Source of the DNA: Syntrophomonadaceae bacterium
GTDB taxonomy: Bacteria > Bacillota > Syntrophomonadia > Syntrophomonadales > Syntrophomonadaceae
Reading direction: 5' to 3'
Length of the DNA stretch: 23,256 nucleotides
Assembly (NCBI GenBank): GCA_012522705.1
Contig: JAAYJY010000055.1
Location: forward strand, 1 to 23,256
Shown here: positions 1 to 6,970 of the stretch, one piece after another
Layout of the letters: each line of letters starts with the position of its first letter
How positions within the stretch are numbered: the stretch's first letter is position 1
The notes under the pieces: generated by a model
Seen by the model: only the letters and a program-made list of their open reading frames with translations
Told to the model about the DNA's origin: nothing
Databases searched by the model: none
Program-made: the position numbers and the translations under genes

Positions 1-207
1 TGCCACTATGGTAGTGGCAATTACTATCAGCGCCGCCGCCAGACGGTGATGAAGAGCCTGATGGAGTTTATCGGCCTGGAACCGGAGCGTTACCAGGTTG
101 CCTGGATTTCCGGGGCCGAGGGGATCAAGTTCCAGGAGACCATGAGCAAGCTGGTCAAAGATGTCAAGCAGATGGGACCCAACCGAAAGCTGAGGGATGC
201 GCAATGA
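1..207 (+). CDS. MvhD/FlxD-type hydrogenase iron-sulfur subunit, C-terminal end only
   Basis: Only the last 68 codons are in the window, and the frame is open at the left edge. The visible part begins CHYGSGNYYQRRR and continues with VAWISGAEGIKFQE, which matches the C-terminal half of the MvhD family. These small Fe-S proteins pass electrons between a hydrogenase or an NADH-oxidising module and heterodisulfide reductase HdrA. The TGA stop overlaps the ATG of the next gene (ATGA at 204-207), so the two are translationally coupled. The three genes downstream form an Flx-like NAD(P)H module, so the likely role is FlxD, the link to an HdrABC complex that should lie to the left of the window. Family assignment is from recall of conserved residues; the exact partner is inferred. 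Confidence 0.8.
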   Translation, partial: CHYGSGNYYQRRRQTVMKSLMEFIGLEPERYQVAWISGAEGIKFQETMSKLVKDVKQMGPNRKLRDAQ

Positions 208-1109
208 AAGAAATAACTGAACAAATACAAACGATTGCGGCCCGGCTGTTCGAGGAGGGCAAGATAGATATTTTTATCGCCTGGGAGCAGGGCGAACTCG
301 ATTTTCAGACCAAAGCCTATGTAGCCCGCAGTAAAGAGGATGCCAAAAACCTTGTGTTCAATGAATATGCCATTTACAATACCGCCAACATGCTGCTCAA
401 GTTCCGCGACGGACACGAACGCATCGGCATCGCCGTCAAGGGCTGCGATTCCCGGGGTATAGTGAGACTGCTGGAAGACCTGCAGATAAAGCGGGAGCGT
501 TTGTATATCGTCGGCATCCCCTGCCCGGGGCTCAAGGACCCCCTGGCGGCGGCCCGCAATTATGGCGGTTTCAACCGGCAGACGGAACCGGATAGTTTGG
601 CCGGGAAATGCCTGGAGTGTATCCAACCCAACCCGGTCATCTGTGACGAGATCATTGGACCGGAACAGAGTCCCCGCCAACAGGGAGACCGTTTTGCCCG
701 GGTGAAAGAGATGGAACAGATGACTCCCGATGAGCGTTACGACTTCTGGGAGAAGACCTTGTCCACCTGTATCCGCTGTTACGCCTGCCGGCAGGTGTGC
801 GTGGCCTGTGATTGCCGCACCTGCATATTCGACGAGATGAAACCTCAATGGGTGGGGCGGGAGAGCAGCACCACCGATAACATGATGTATCACCTGGTCA
901 AGCACGCCCACATGGCCGGGCGCTGTATAGAATGCGGTGAATGTGAACGGGTCTGCCCGGTCAATATCCCCCTGATGCTGTTGAACCAGAAGCTGATCAA
1001 GGATGTGGGCGCTTTCTATGGCGGTCCCGAAGCGGGCCTCCAGTATGTGGAAGGAGCTAAACCCCCTTTAAGTGTGTACCGCATCGATGATCCGGACAGC
1101 TTTTTATAG
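204..1109 (+). CDS. Fe-S protein of an Flx-type electron-transfer complex (FrhB-like N-terminus, two 4Fe-4S motifs)
   Basis: This 301-residue cytoplasmic protein probably carries electrons inside an NADH-dependent Flx/Hdr complex. The N-terminal half (about 1-150) has KGCDSRGI and VGIPCPG stretches like the F420 hydrogenase/dehydrogenase beta-subunit domain, plus a CLEC pair near 136-139. The C-terminal half has two ferredoxin motifs of the form C-x2-C-x2-C-x3-C, starting at Cys189 and Cys241. A further cysteine-rich patch, ACDCRTC at 201-207, may hold an extra or unusual cluster. The start codon lies inside the stop of the upstream MvhD-type gene, and the next gene starts 12 bases after this stop. 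By order and content it corresponds to FlxB or FlxC of Desulfovibrio; I cannot tell which. Family membership is fairly sure, the physiological substrate is not. Confidence 0.75.
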   Translation: MKEITEQIQTIAARLFEEGKIDIFIAWEQGELDFQTKAYVARSKEDAKNLVFNEYAIYNTANMLLKFRDGHERIGIAVKGCDSRGIVRLLEDLQIKRERLYIVGIPCPGLKDPLAAARNYGGFNRQTEPDSLAGKCLECIQPNPVICDEIIGPEQSPRQQGDRFARVKEMEQMTPDERYDFWEKTLSTCIRCYACRQVCVACDCRTCIFDEMKPQWVGRESSTTDNMMYHLVKHAHMAGRCIECGECERVCPVNIPLMLLNQKLIKDVGAFYGGPEAGLQYVEGAKPPLSVYRIDDPDSFL

Positions 1110-1121
1110 GGGGTGGGAAAG

Positions 1122-2135
1122 ATGAAAGTATTAAATAAAAGCAAGCTGATCGAAGCGTTGAATGTCTTAAGCAGCCAACAGGAAGTATTCGTTCCTATAC
1201 AAAGAGAATCCCAAAGTGGATACTTCAGCTGGGCTGATTACCAGCCTGAACGGGATGAATTGATGCTGGAGGCTTTGAATGTTTATCAATCACCTAAAAA
1301 TGTGGTGCTGCCCCAGACCGAGAGGATGTATGGCATTATAAGTCAGGGGATGGAAGTTGATATCGACCAGACCTTTGAAGACGCTCACCCTACCCTCATT
1401 TTTGGAGCCCGGGGCTGTGACGTCAAAGGCATCCTGGCCATGGACGAGGTCTTCCTGACCCGGGGTTTTGTGGATAGCTTCTACCAGGCGCGGCGGGCCA
1501 ACAACACCATCGTCGCCAACGCCTGTTATGCGCCGGGGCCCAATTGTTTCTGTACCGCCATGGAGGTGGACCCGGTGGAGCCGGTGGGTGCGGATGTCAT
1601 TATCCATGACTGTGGGGATTATTATGCTTGGGAAGCCCGCACCGGGAAGGGTGAAGCCGTCACCGCCCAGCTCGATGGTCTGTTGGAAGACAAGGAGGTT
1701 AAACTGCCTTCCGCCCAGCCTTTCCAGCTGCAGGTCGATTACCAGGGAGTAGCCGAGAAGCTCAAGGATATGTTCGATCATTCCCTTTGGGACCAGATGG
1801 CCGAGCCTTGTATAAACTGCGGCATGTGCACCTACGTTTGCCCATCCTGCTATTGTTTCGACATCCAGGTCAAGATGTTCGGGGAGAAGGGCTACCGGTT
1901 CCGGGCTTGGGATTCCTGTATGTTCGAAGAGTATACCCGTGAGGCGGGGGGCGGCAATCCGCGTGGAGCCAGCAAGGAGAGGTTCCGGCAGCGATTCCTG
2001 CATAAATTGGAATTTTTCCAGGAGCGTTACGGCACCCCGCTCTGCACCGGCTGCGGAAGATGTATCATCGTCTGCCCCACCGACGTCAATATCGCCAGGA
2101 TCATCAAGGCCGTGAAGGAGGCGGAGGTAGAGTGA
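1122..2135 (+). CDS. 4Fe-4S protein resembling sulfhydrogenase beta subunit (HydB/AsrA-like) of the Flx-type complex
   Basis: The product is a 337-residue iron-sulfur protein. I start it at the ATG at 1122 rather than the GTG at 1113, because a G-rich Shine-Dalgarno stretch (about 1109-1117) is well spaced only for the ATG. The N-terminal two thirds hold an FGARGCDVKGI segment and a cysteine cluster (ACYAPGPNCFC), typical of the HydB/AsrA family. The C-terminal part has two ferredoxin motifs: CINCGMCTYVC followed by PSCYC, and CTGCGRCIIVCP. In sulfhydrogenase and in Flx complexes this subunit links the flavoprotein to the other Fe-S subunits. Its stop overlaps the ATG of the flavoprotein gene by one base, so the genes are an operon. 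The family call is well supported; FlxB versus FlxC naming is not settled. Confidence 0.78.
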   Translation: MKVLNKSKLIEALNVLSSQQEVFVPIQRESQSGYFSWADYQPERDELMLEALNVYQSPKNVVLPQTERMYGIISQGMEVDIDQTFEDAHPTLIFGARGCDVKGILAMDEVFLTRGFVDSFYQARRANNTIVANACYAPGPNCFCTAMEVDPVEPVGADVIIHDCGDYYAWEARTGKGEAVTAQLDGLLEDKEVKLPSAQPFQLQVDYQGVAEKLKDMFDHSLWDQMAEPCINCGMCTYVCPSCYCFDIQVKMFGEKGYRFRAWDSCMFEEYTREAGGGNPRGASKERFRQRFLHKLEFFQERYGTPLCTGCGRCIIVCPTDVNIARIIKAVKEAEVE

Positions 2136-2986
2136 TGAACGAAGCTAAAAAAGGCATGGCCATCGAGCAGCCGTTGATACCCACCGTGGTGGAAGTAATA
2201 GATATTGTCGACCGCACCCCGGACGTTAAAAGCTTTTTCGTGCGGAACACCGATGGCAGCGGACTCCCGTTCCAGGTTCAACCGGGGCAGTGCGGCATGA
2301 TATCCCATTTGCCGGTGGGGGAAGCCATGATCTCCTGCACCTGGCAGGAAGAACAGGAATACCTGGAGTTTGCTGTCAAACGAGTGGGTCTATTGACCGA
2401 CGAACTGCATCGGATAGAAATAGGTCAGAAGGTTGGGGTCCGAGGACCTTACGGCAATGGTTTTCCAGTGGAGGCCTGCAAGGGCAAAGACATGGTATTC
2501 ATAGCCGGTGGTATCGGCCTGGCCCCCCTGCGCTCCTTTATTAAACATTGCTTCAAGCACCGCCAGGATTATGGCAAGATCACCATCATCTATGGGTCCC
2601 GCAGTTCGGCTGACCTCTGTTTCAAGGAGGAACTGTTCGACCTGTGGCCCCGGGAGCAGGACACCCAGGTTTTCGTCACCATCGATAACCCGGAACCAGA
2701 TTGGGACGGTCATGTGGGTTTCGTGCCCGCCTATCTGGAAGAGCTCGCTCCCAGTCCTGAGGGAGCGGTAGCAGTGGTGTGCGGACCGCCCATAATGATC
2801 AAATTTGTCCTGCAGTCCCTGGAGAAGATGGGGTATGCTGACGACCAGGTCATCACCACTTTGGAGATGCGTATGAAATGCGGGATCGGCAAATGCGGCC
2901 GTTGCAACATCGGCAGTGAATTCATTTGCCTGGATGGACCGGTTTATTATCTCGAACAGCTGCGCCAGCTGCCAGCGGAATGGTAA
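2135..2986 (+). CDS. FAD/NAD-binding reductase subunit (FlxA / sulfhydrogenase gamma type)
   Basis: This 283-residue protein has the ferredoxin-NADP reductase fold seen in PyrK, HydG/HydC and FlxA. Residues 10-115 form the FAD domain, with GEAMISC at the usual flavin-contact site and GPYGNGFP at 104-111. Residues 118-245 form the NAD(P) domain, with VFIAGGIGLAPLRS and CGPP. The C-terminus binds a 2Fe-2S cluster through Cys249, Cys254, Cys257 and Cys265. The role is to oxidise or reduce NAD(P)H and exchange electrons with the Fe-S subunits encoded upstream, possibly by electron bifurcation through an HdrA partner (inference). The frame is open upstream to 2060, but the ATG at 2135, overlapping the preceding stop, is the natural start. 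It is the last gene of the operon; no classical terminator follows directly. Confidence 0.82.
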   Translation: MNEAKKGMAIEQPLIPTVVEVIDIVDRTPDVKSFFVRNTDGSGLPFQVQPGQCGMISHLPVGEAMISCTWQEEQEYLEFAVKRVGLLTDELHRIEIGQKVGVRGPYGNGFPVEACKGKDMVFIAGGIGLAPLRSFIKHCFKHRQDYGKITIIYGSRSSADLCFKEELFDLWPREQDTQVFVTIDNPEPDWDGHVGFVPAYLEELAPSPEGAVAVVCGPPIMIKFVLQSLEKMGYADDQVITTLEMRMKCGIGKCGRCNIGSEFICLDGPVYYLEQLRQLPAEW

Positions 2987-3041
2987 GGTGTTACGGGGCC
3001 GGTTCGAAACTACTGGAAATATAAAGAACTGCCCTAGGGTG

Positions 3042-3097
3042 TGCATAATATACTGGCGGACGTTAAGCGATAGCGTGGAAGCCAGTATATTTATGCA
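3042..3097. repeat. Long inverted repeat, about 16 bp per arm
   Basis: The left arm TGCATAATATACTGGC (3042-3057) is complementary to GCCAGTATATTTATGCA (3081-3097) except for one extra A in the right arm. The loop is 23 bases. It lies 55 bases after the flavoprotein stop. There is no T run after it, so it is not a standard terminator; a 3' end stabiliser or a miniature-element remnant are both possible. Confidence 0.7.
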
Positions 3098-3182
3098 TTT
3101 CACATATGGGCAAGATGTCGATTTTCATTGGTCACAGACAGTTCTCCAGACATGATTACTCTAATAGCCTTATTAACTCGGC

Positions 3183-3200
3183 CCGCCAAGATATGGGCGG
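3183..3200. repeat. Short inverted repeat CCGCC/GGCGG
   Basis: CCGCC (3183-3187) and GGCGG (3196-3200) are separated by 8 bases and followed by CTTCTTAACC. It is a weak stem-loop with no proper T tract and may be chance. Confidence 0.35.
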
Positions 3201-3251
3201 CTTCTTAACCAACCGCCACGAAGCACAGTAGAGAACGCTCTGTTAATACGA

Positions 3252-3300
3252 AATGCCCGATCAGTTGCCGTACCTTATGTACGTTGCCATGACGGGCATT
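3252..3300. repeat. Inverted repeat AATGCCCG/CGGGCATT with inner GTAC stem and duplicated GTTGCC
   Basis: The outer arms AATGCCCG (3252-3259) and CGGGCATT (3293-3300) pair perfectly. Inside, TCA pairs with TGA after a one-base bulge, and GTAC occurs on both sides of a CTTAT loop. The hexamer GTTGCC appears in both arms in the same orientation. It lies about 50 bases past the sod stop on the minus strand and could serve as a poor bidirectional terminator. Confidence 0.5.
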
Positions 3301-3351
3301 CCTATTGCCTTCTTCAGGCCTTTTTGTGTTCCCTTGACACCTTAGCTTTCT

Positions 3352-3981
3352 CTAAAGTTTTATTGATTCCGGTTGACAACAACAATTGCCCTGCATCTGC
3401 AGCACCCGACGGTTTACATCATCCCAGTTAACCAGGTTCCACCAGGCTTCCACCCAGGCCGCCCGTTTGTTCTGGTATTTCAGGTAATAGGCATGTTCCC
3501 AGACATCGCACACCAGCAGAGGAATCGTGCCCCATTGGGTCAGGTCCTGGTGTTTTTCCGCCTGCAGGACTACCAACTTGGCAAAGGCCGGGTGGCAGGC
3601 CAGTACCGCCCAACCGGAGCCTTCTACTGCAACGGCCGAAGCGGTAAAGAGTTTCTTGAAGTTCTCGAAAGAGCTGAAGTCACGATCGATCAGTTCTGCG
3701 ACCGCTCCGGTTGCAGGGCCGCCCCCGCCCGGTTTCATGTTGTCCCAGAACATGGTGTGGAGGATGTGGCCGGAGCCATGAAAAGCCAACTCTCGTTCAA
3801 TATGTTTGATCAAACCGAAATCGCCTTTGGCGATCGCGTCAGCCAGTTTGGTCTCGGCACCGTTGAGGCCGTCGACATATCCTTTGTGGTGCATATCGTG
3901 GTGTAATCTGACGGTTTCCGCATCATAATGGGGTTCCAGAGCGTCATAAGCATAGGGCAGCTCGGGGAGGGAATGAGCCAT
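3352..3981 (-). CDS. Superoxide dismutase, Fe/Mn family (Mn-type residues)
   Basis: This 209-residue enzyme converts superoxide to oxygen and hydrogen peroxide in the cytoplasm. The four metal ligands are in place: His27, His75, Asp159 and His163 (motif DVWEHAYYLKY at 159-169). The second-sphere pattern is closer to Mn or cambialistic enzymes: glycines before the second ligand (HGSGHILH) and a Gln-Asp pair at 145-146 (HQD), instead of the Gln found before the second ligand in FeSOD. The C-terminus carries a short extra tail with three successive cysteines (200-202), unusual for the family. The start has a good ribosome binding site (AAAGAGGTG) 7 bases upstream. It is a single gene with its own promoter, which fits oxygen defence in an anaerobe. 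Confidence 0.92.
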   Translation of the reverse strand: MAHSLPELPYAYDALEPHYDAETVRLHHDMHHKGYVDGLNGAETKLADAIAKGDFGLIKHIERELAFHGSGHILHTMFWDNMKPGGGGPATGAVAELIDRDFSSFENFKKLFTASAVAVEGSGWAVLACHPAFAKLVVLQAEKHQDLTQWGTIPLLVCDVWEHAYYLKYQNKRAAWVEAWWNLVNWDDVNRRVLQMQGNCCCQPESIKL

Positions 3982-3999
3982 TTACCAACACCTCTTTCC

Positions 4000-4038
4000 A
4001 ATATTAATATTATTGTTTACCCATTAAGTTTAGCTCAA
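4000..4038 (-). promoter_or_regulatory. Candidate sod promoter with palindromic AT-rich site
   Basis: Reading the minus strand, TTGAGC (4033-4038) is followed after 18 bases by AATAAT (4009-4014). The perfect 12-base palindrome AATATTAATATT (4000-4011) overlaps the -10 box and could be an operator. The sod start codon is 19 bases further on. The -35 box is only a partial match. Confidence 0.4.
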
Positions 4039-4302
4039 ACCGCACCGTCAAGCCAACCATATGGAGAAAATCATGGGAAATCATGGTTGCCGGTAGGCCG
4101 CCCGGCCAAAACTGAGCGCCATATTTAATAAAAGCGACCCGAATCTGGTGGGATTCGAATCGCGCCAAGTCTTGACTAGTGTATAATGTTGCCGGGTGGA
4201 CCGACTCTGCAGGGTAGGCCGCCCGATTACTGGCAGGAGTTGACCGCCAGTCAGGAGACCGAAACTTGCGATGGTGGGGTATTTCCTCCCGGTCCGACCG
4301 TC
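4039..4302. other. Intergenic region with terminator and a 13-bp direct repeat, no gene seen
   Basis: Apart from the minus-strand terminator at 4127-4163, this stretch holds two copies of GGTAGGCCGCCCG (4092-4104 and 4213-4225) and no supportable gene. The plus-strand frame starting at 4186 is antisense to the unknown protein gene and is not believed, although a TATAAT happens to sit just before it. Confidence 0.5.
4127..4163 (-). terminator. Rho-independent terminator downstream of the unknown membrane-anchored gene
   Basis: On the minus strand GCGATTCGAATC pairs with GATTCGGGTCGC over 12 positions (two G-U pairs in RNA) around a CCACCA loop, followed by TTTTATTAAA. It lies about 140 bases after the stop of the gene ending at 4303 and upstream of the sod promoter. 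Confidence 0.65.
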
Positions 4303-4800
4303 TTATTGGGTCAACGGGAGTCCATCTACCAGTTTGCTGTTCTTGGTGACAAGGTCATATTGGACATATATAGACTGTTTGTCCAGACAGTTGAACTGAA
4401 CCCTGACCATTATCGTGCCATCCTTGACGATAGTTTGATACTGGGTGGCCGGGATGGTGACCAACTGGAATGGGGTTTTTCTGGTTTTCTGCGGTTTCAC
4501 CAGGTCCTGTTCGATGACGATCTCCCGCCGGCTTTTGTCGATATAATATTTTTTGATCTGGTCGACGTTGCCGCTTAATATATAAAGACCCTGTCCGTCA
4601 TGAATGATAGGGTAGACGGAGGCCCCCTGCCGAGTCTGAAGCAGGGTTATGCCATTATCGTTGGTCACCCAGCCGATACCCAGGTCGCGGAATACTTCCG
4701 GCACTTGCTGGATTCTATCGGCCTTGCCCATCGAGGTCAGATAAAGACCAGCCCCGGTCAGCACGATCACTGCCGCTGCTATCAATACGTACTTCCTCAC
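4303..4800 (-). CDS. Unknown protein with N-terminal membrane anchor
   Basis: I do not recognise this 165-residue protein. The start chosen is the GTG at 4800, which has AAAGGAGG 7 bases before it; the frame is open to 4860 but without a better site. Residues 1-24 are a short basic start (VRKY) followed by a hydrophobic stretch (VLIAAAVIVLTGAGLYL), so the rest should face outside as an anchored or secreted domain of about 140 residues. That domain is rich in beta-prone segments and polar residues, with a single cysteine and no catalytic motif I can name. No lipobox cysteine follows the hydrophobic segment. It seems to be a single-gene unit between mobB and sod, with a terminator well downstream. 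Confidence 0.7.
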   Translation of the reverse strand: MRKYVLIAAAVIVLTGAGLYLTSMGKADRIQQVPEVFRDLGIGWVTNDNGITLLQTRQGASVYPIIHDGQGLYILSGNVDQIKKYYIDKSRREIVIEQDLVKPQKTRKTPFQLVTIPATQYQTIVKDGTIMVRVQFNCLDKQSIYVQYDLVTKNSKLVDGLPLTQ

Positions 4801-5136
4801 ACCATTACCTCCTTTTCGCTGTGACCCCCAACCCGACATGACTTCATGACAGGCTGGCAATTACTGGATCTAATGGGTCAAGACAACCGGTCTTACTAAT
4901 TCTATTCAGGAGGATGGCTGAACATGTCATCTTCATCTAGTGTTTCGATTGTCATGACTGACACCCCATCCGGTTGTTTGAAAAGAGTTTATCTCAGGTG
5001 AAGGCTTTTCCGACGAGAGAAAATAGCAGAGCCGGAATCGGATCCTGGCTCTGCTAGGATGCAAATTAGATGTGGGTTCCAAGTATTCTTGCAAGCTATT
5101 GACAGCTTCTCTGGGACCGGCGATGCCCAAGATGGG
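4801..5136. other. Intergenic region holding the mobB terminator and a doubtful 25-codon frame
   Basis: Between mobB and the unknown membrane-anchored gene I see the ribosome binding site of the latter, the mobB terminator at 5017-5056, and three copies of CATGAC (4837, 4845, 4953). A plus-strand frame at 4924-5001 (25 codons, MSSSSSVSIV start) has AGGAGG about 9 bases upstream, but no promoter or recognisable product, so I do not call it a gene. Confidence 0.45.
5017..5056 (-). terminator. Rho-independent terminator after mobB
   Basis: TAGCAGAGCC (5024-5033) pairs perfectly with GGCTCTGCTA (5047-5056). On the minus strand the stem is followed by TTTTCTCTCG. It lies 80 bases after the mobB stop and probably ends the minus-strand unit that includes mobB. 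Confidence 0.8.
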
Positions 5137-5628
5137 TCAAACAGAAGAAAACCCGCAGGAGAGGCGGACGAATCGGGCCACGGCTTCAACATCATCGAGG
5201 GCAATGACCGGCAGTCTGCTTTCCAGGGGAAAATCGCTCACCAGGGCTACCGTTTGCGGAAGGAGCATGGGGACCGGGTCGATGACCTGGCGCAACACCT
5301 CCACCTTGGGCAGAGCTTCTTTTTTAAAGCCCTCCACAATTATCAGGTCGATGTGCGCCGGCACTGATTCCAGTATCTTATCCAGACTTGGTTCTTCTTC
5401 ATGACGTTGGTATCGTATGCTGAGGCGCGGCGAGATGGCGGCTACAAAGTCAGCCCCCGCTTCCAGGGCCAGTTCGGAATCCTTGCCCGGCAGGACGATA
5501 AGGTCGTGATGGGTATGTTTGATGAAAGCTATCTTCAGTCCCTGTTGTTTCAGGTGGGCCATTACCTGTCGTAAAAGTGTGGTTTTGCCGGCGTTATGAC
5601 GGCCAATAAAACTTATCACCGGTTTCAT
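5137..5628 (-). CDS. mobB: Molybdopterin-guanine dinucleotide biosynthesis protein MobB
   Basis: MobB is a small GTP-binding protein that helps MobA and delivery factors make and insert the guanine dinucleotide form of the molybdenum or tungsten cofactor. The 163-residue product starts MKPVISFIG and has a P-loop GRHNAGKTT at 9-17, the family motif KHTHHD near 37, the GKDS..AGA segment and DLIIVEGFK near 95-103. The start at 5628 has AAAGGGA five bases upstream; an in-frame ATG 15 bases earlier lacks a site. It follows the MFS gene by 62 bases on the same strand and precedes a strong terminator. No other cofactor gene is visible, so its enzyme clients (for instance W- or Mo-formate dehydrogenase) must be elsewhere. 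Confidence 0.9.
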   Translation of the reverse strand: MKPVISFIGRHNAGKTTLLRQVMAHLKQQGLKIAFIKHTHHDLIVLPGKDSELALEAGADFVAAISPRLSIRYQRHEEEPSLDKILESVPAHIDLIIVEGFKKEALPKVEVLRQVIDPVPMLLPQTVALVSDFPLESRLPVIALDDVEAVARFVRLSCGFSSV

Positions 5629-5690
5629 GTTGATCCCTTTCATTGCTGGTCGGTAGTAATGCCTATATGTTGATGGGGTTGCCAGGATTT

Positions 5691-6893
5691 TTAGCTGACC
5701 TCACGACTGGGCGGCCTGGAATTCAGCGCGCGCCTCCGCGAGCCGGTCACCAGGGTTGCCAAGCCAATTATAACAACTATTACGCCGGTGTAATAACCAT
5801 TGTTTAGTCCCTGGTCCAGCATCCATCCCCCCAACACCGGTCCGATGGCCCGGCCCAAGCTGTCATACCCCTGGAGTATACCCATGGCGGAACCTTGGGC
5901 AGTGAGGGTGCGTTTGGATACGGCCGCTGAAATCGACGGCCGGGTGAGACCGATGCCAGTTGCGAAAACCGCCATGAACAAGATGGAGCTCGGTATGTTA
6001 TAGGTAAAAATAAATAGGGCCAGGCTGATCCCAAGCAGGGTTATGCCGATGGTGGCAGTTCGTTCTTCGCCCATCCTGGTGATCATCCTCCCTACCAGCA
6101 GTCCCTGCACCAGGGCTGAGGTTATACCGGCAGTGGTGAAGGACCAGCCGATATCGCGGGCGGTAAAAGAAAGCTTGGCCTGGGTAAATAGGGCAAAAGT
6201 GGCATGGTGGATAGATTCACCGATACTGACCGCCAAGACTACCAGGAAAAAGACTACCAGTGGGCTGCGCAATCCTTCCAGCAGGGAGGCCCTCTCTATC
6301 CTGGTTTGTTTGGTGATCCGCTGTTCGACCGGAAGTGATTCCCGGAGTAGGATCCAGATGGCGGCGGCATTGATTACCCCCAGGATGCCAGCGAAAATGA
6401 AGGGGAAGGCCAGCGAGATCTGTGACATCAGGCCTCCCAGCGCAGGGCCGAAGACCATTCCCATACCCATGGCGGCGCCTATGGCGCCCATGGCCCCGCC
6501 TCGTTTTTCCAGGCTGGTGGAATCAGCAACATAAGCCATGGCCGTGGGCAGAGTGGCACAGGAGAGGCTGCCGCCCACGGCTCGGATCAAGTACAGCATC
6601 CATAGTTCGGTGGCAAATCCGAACAACAGAAAGGTAAAGGCGTATCCGATTATCCCGATCAGCAACACTGGCTTGCGGCCGACCCGGTCGGAGTAAGCCC
6701 CCCAGATGGGAGCGAATATGAACTGGCACACCGCGTATACCGTGATCAACAGGCCCAGCTGGAGGCCGTTGGCTCCCAACGATTCTGCATAGTACGGCAA
6801 AACCGGCATGATTATACTGAAGCCCATGCCCACCAGAAAAATGGACCCAAAAAGGATGGTCATGGGTTTACGGTCGGAAGGGGATTCCATCAT
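5691..6893 (-). CDS. MFS transporter, drug:H+ antiporter (DHA1/TetA-like)
   Basis: This is a 400-residue integral membrane protein with about twelve hydrophobic helices. Motif A of the major facilitator family is at 65-75 (GAYSDRVGRKP), in the loop between helices 2 and 3. The antiporter-type motif GMVFGPALGG at 145-154 marks helix 5 and argues for an exporter rather than an importer. A second, weaker copy of motif A (GRMITRMGEER) appears in the second half, as expected from the internal duplication. The substrate cannot be read from the sequence. It starts at ATGATG with AAAGGG 7 bases upstream, 77 bases after the SPFH gene, and is followed by mobB; all run in the same direction, but no clear promoter or terminator separates them. 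Confidence 0.85.
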   Translation of the reverse strand: MMESPSDRKPMTILFGSIFLVGMGFSIIMPVLPYYAESLGANGLQLGLLITVYAVCQFIFAPIWGAYSDRVGRKPVLLIGIIGYAFTFLLFGFATELWMLYLIRAVGGSLSCATLPTAMAYVADSTSLEKRGGAMGAIGAAMGMGMVFGPALGGLMSQISLAFPFIFAGILGVINAAAIWILLRESLPVEQRITKQTRIERASLLEGLRSPLVVFFLVVLAVSIGESIHHATFALFTQAKLSFTARDIGWSFTTAGITSALVQGLLVGRMITRMGEERTATIGITLLGISLALFIFTYNIPSSILFMAVFATGIGLTRPSISAAVSKRTLTAQGSAMGILQGYDSLGRAIGPVLGGWMLDQGLNNGYYTGVIVVIIGLATLVTGSRRRALNSRPPSREVS

Positions 6894-6970
6894 CAGCGCA
6901 CCCTTTACAGCCTGGAATATCAGGCTTTGATCAGATTAATTCTACTCCCTTGGCCGCATTTAGGCCAGGT

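Larger units (their letters stand above)
2987..3351. other. Gene-poor intergenic region between convergent genes, with three inverted repeats
   Basis: No convincing coding frame is present between the end of the Flx operon and the end of sod. The stretch holds three hairpin-forming sequences (3042-3097, 3183-3200 and 3252-3300), none followed by a good T tract on the plus strand. One or more may still end the convergent transcripts, or they may be relics of a small mobile element. No RNA family was recognised. Confidence 0.6.

Noticed and set aside
2916..3155. 79-codon frame overlapping the end of the flavoprotein gene
   Set aside because: Out of frame within the 2Fe-2S domain and without a ribosome binding site; the composition is unlike a protein gene.
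4134..4163. Sequence GATTCGAATC resembling a tRNA T-loop
   Set aside because: No acceptor, D or anticodon arms fit around it; the stretch folds as a terminator stem followed by a T run on the minus strand.
4186..4578. 130-codon plus-strand frame preceded by TATAAT at 4182
   Set aside because: Antisense to the membrane-anchored gene at 4303-4800, which has a good ribosome binding site and a signal-anchor; no -35 box is spaced correctly.
4924..5001. 25-codon frame with an AGGAGG upstream
   Set aside because: No promoter, no recognised product and only one supporting signal.
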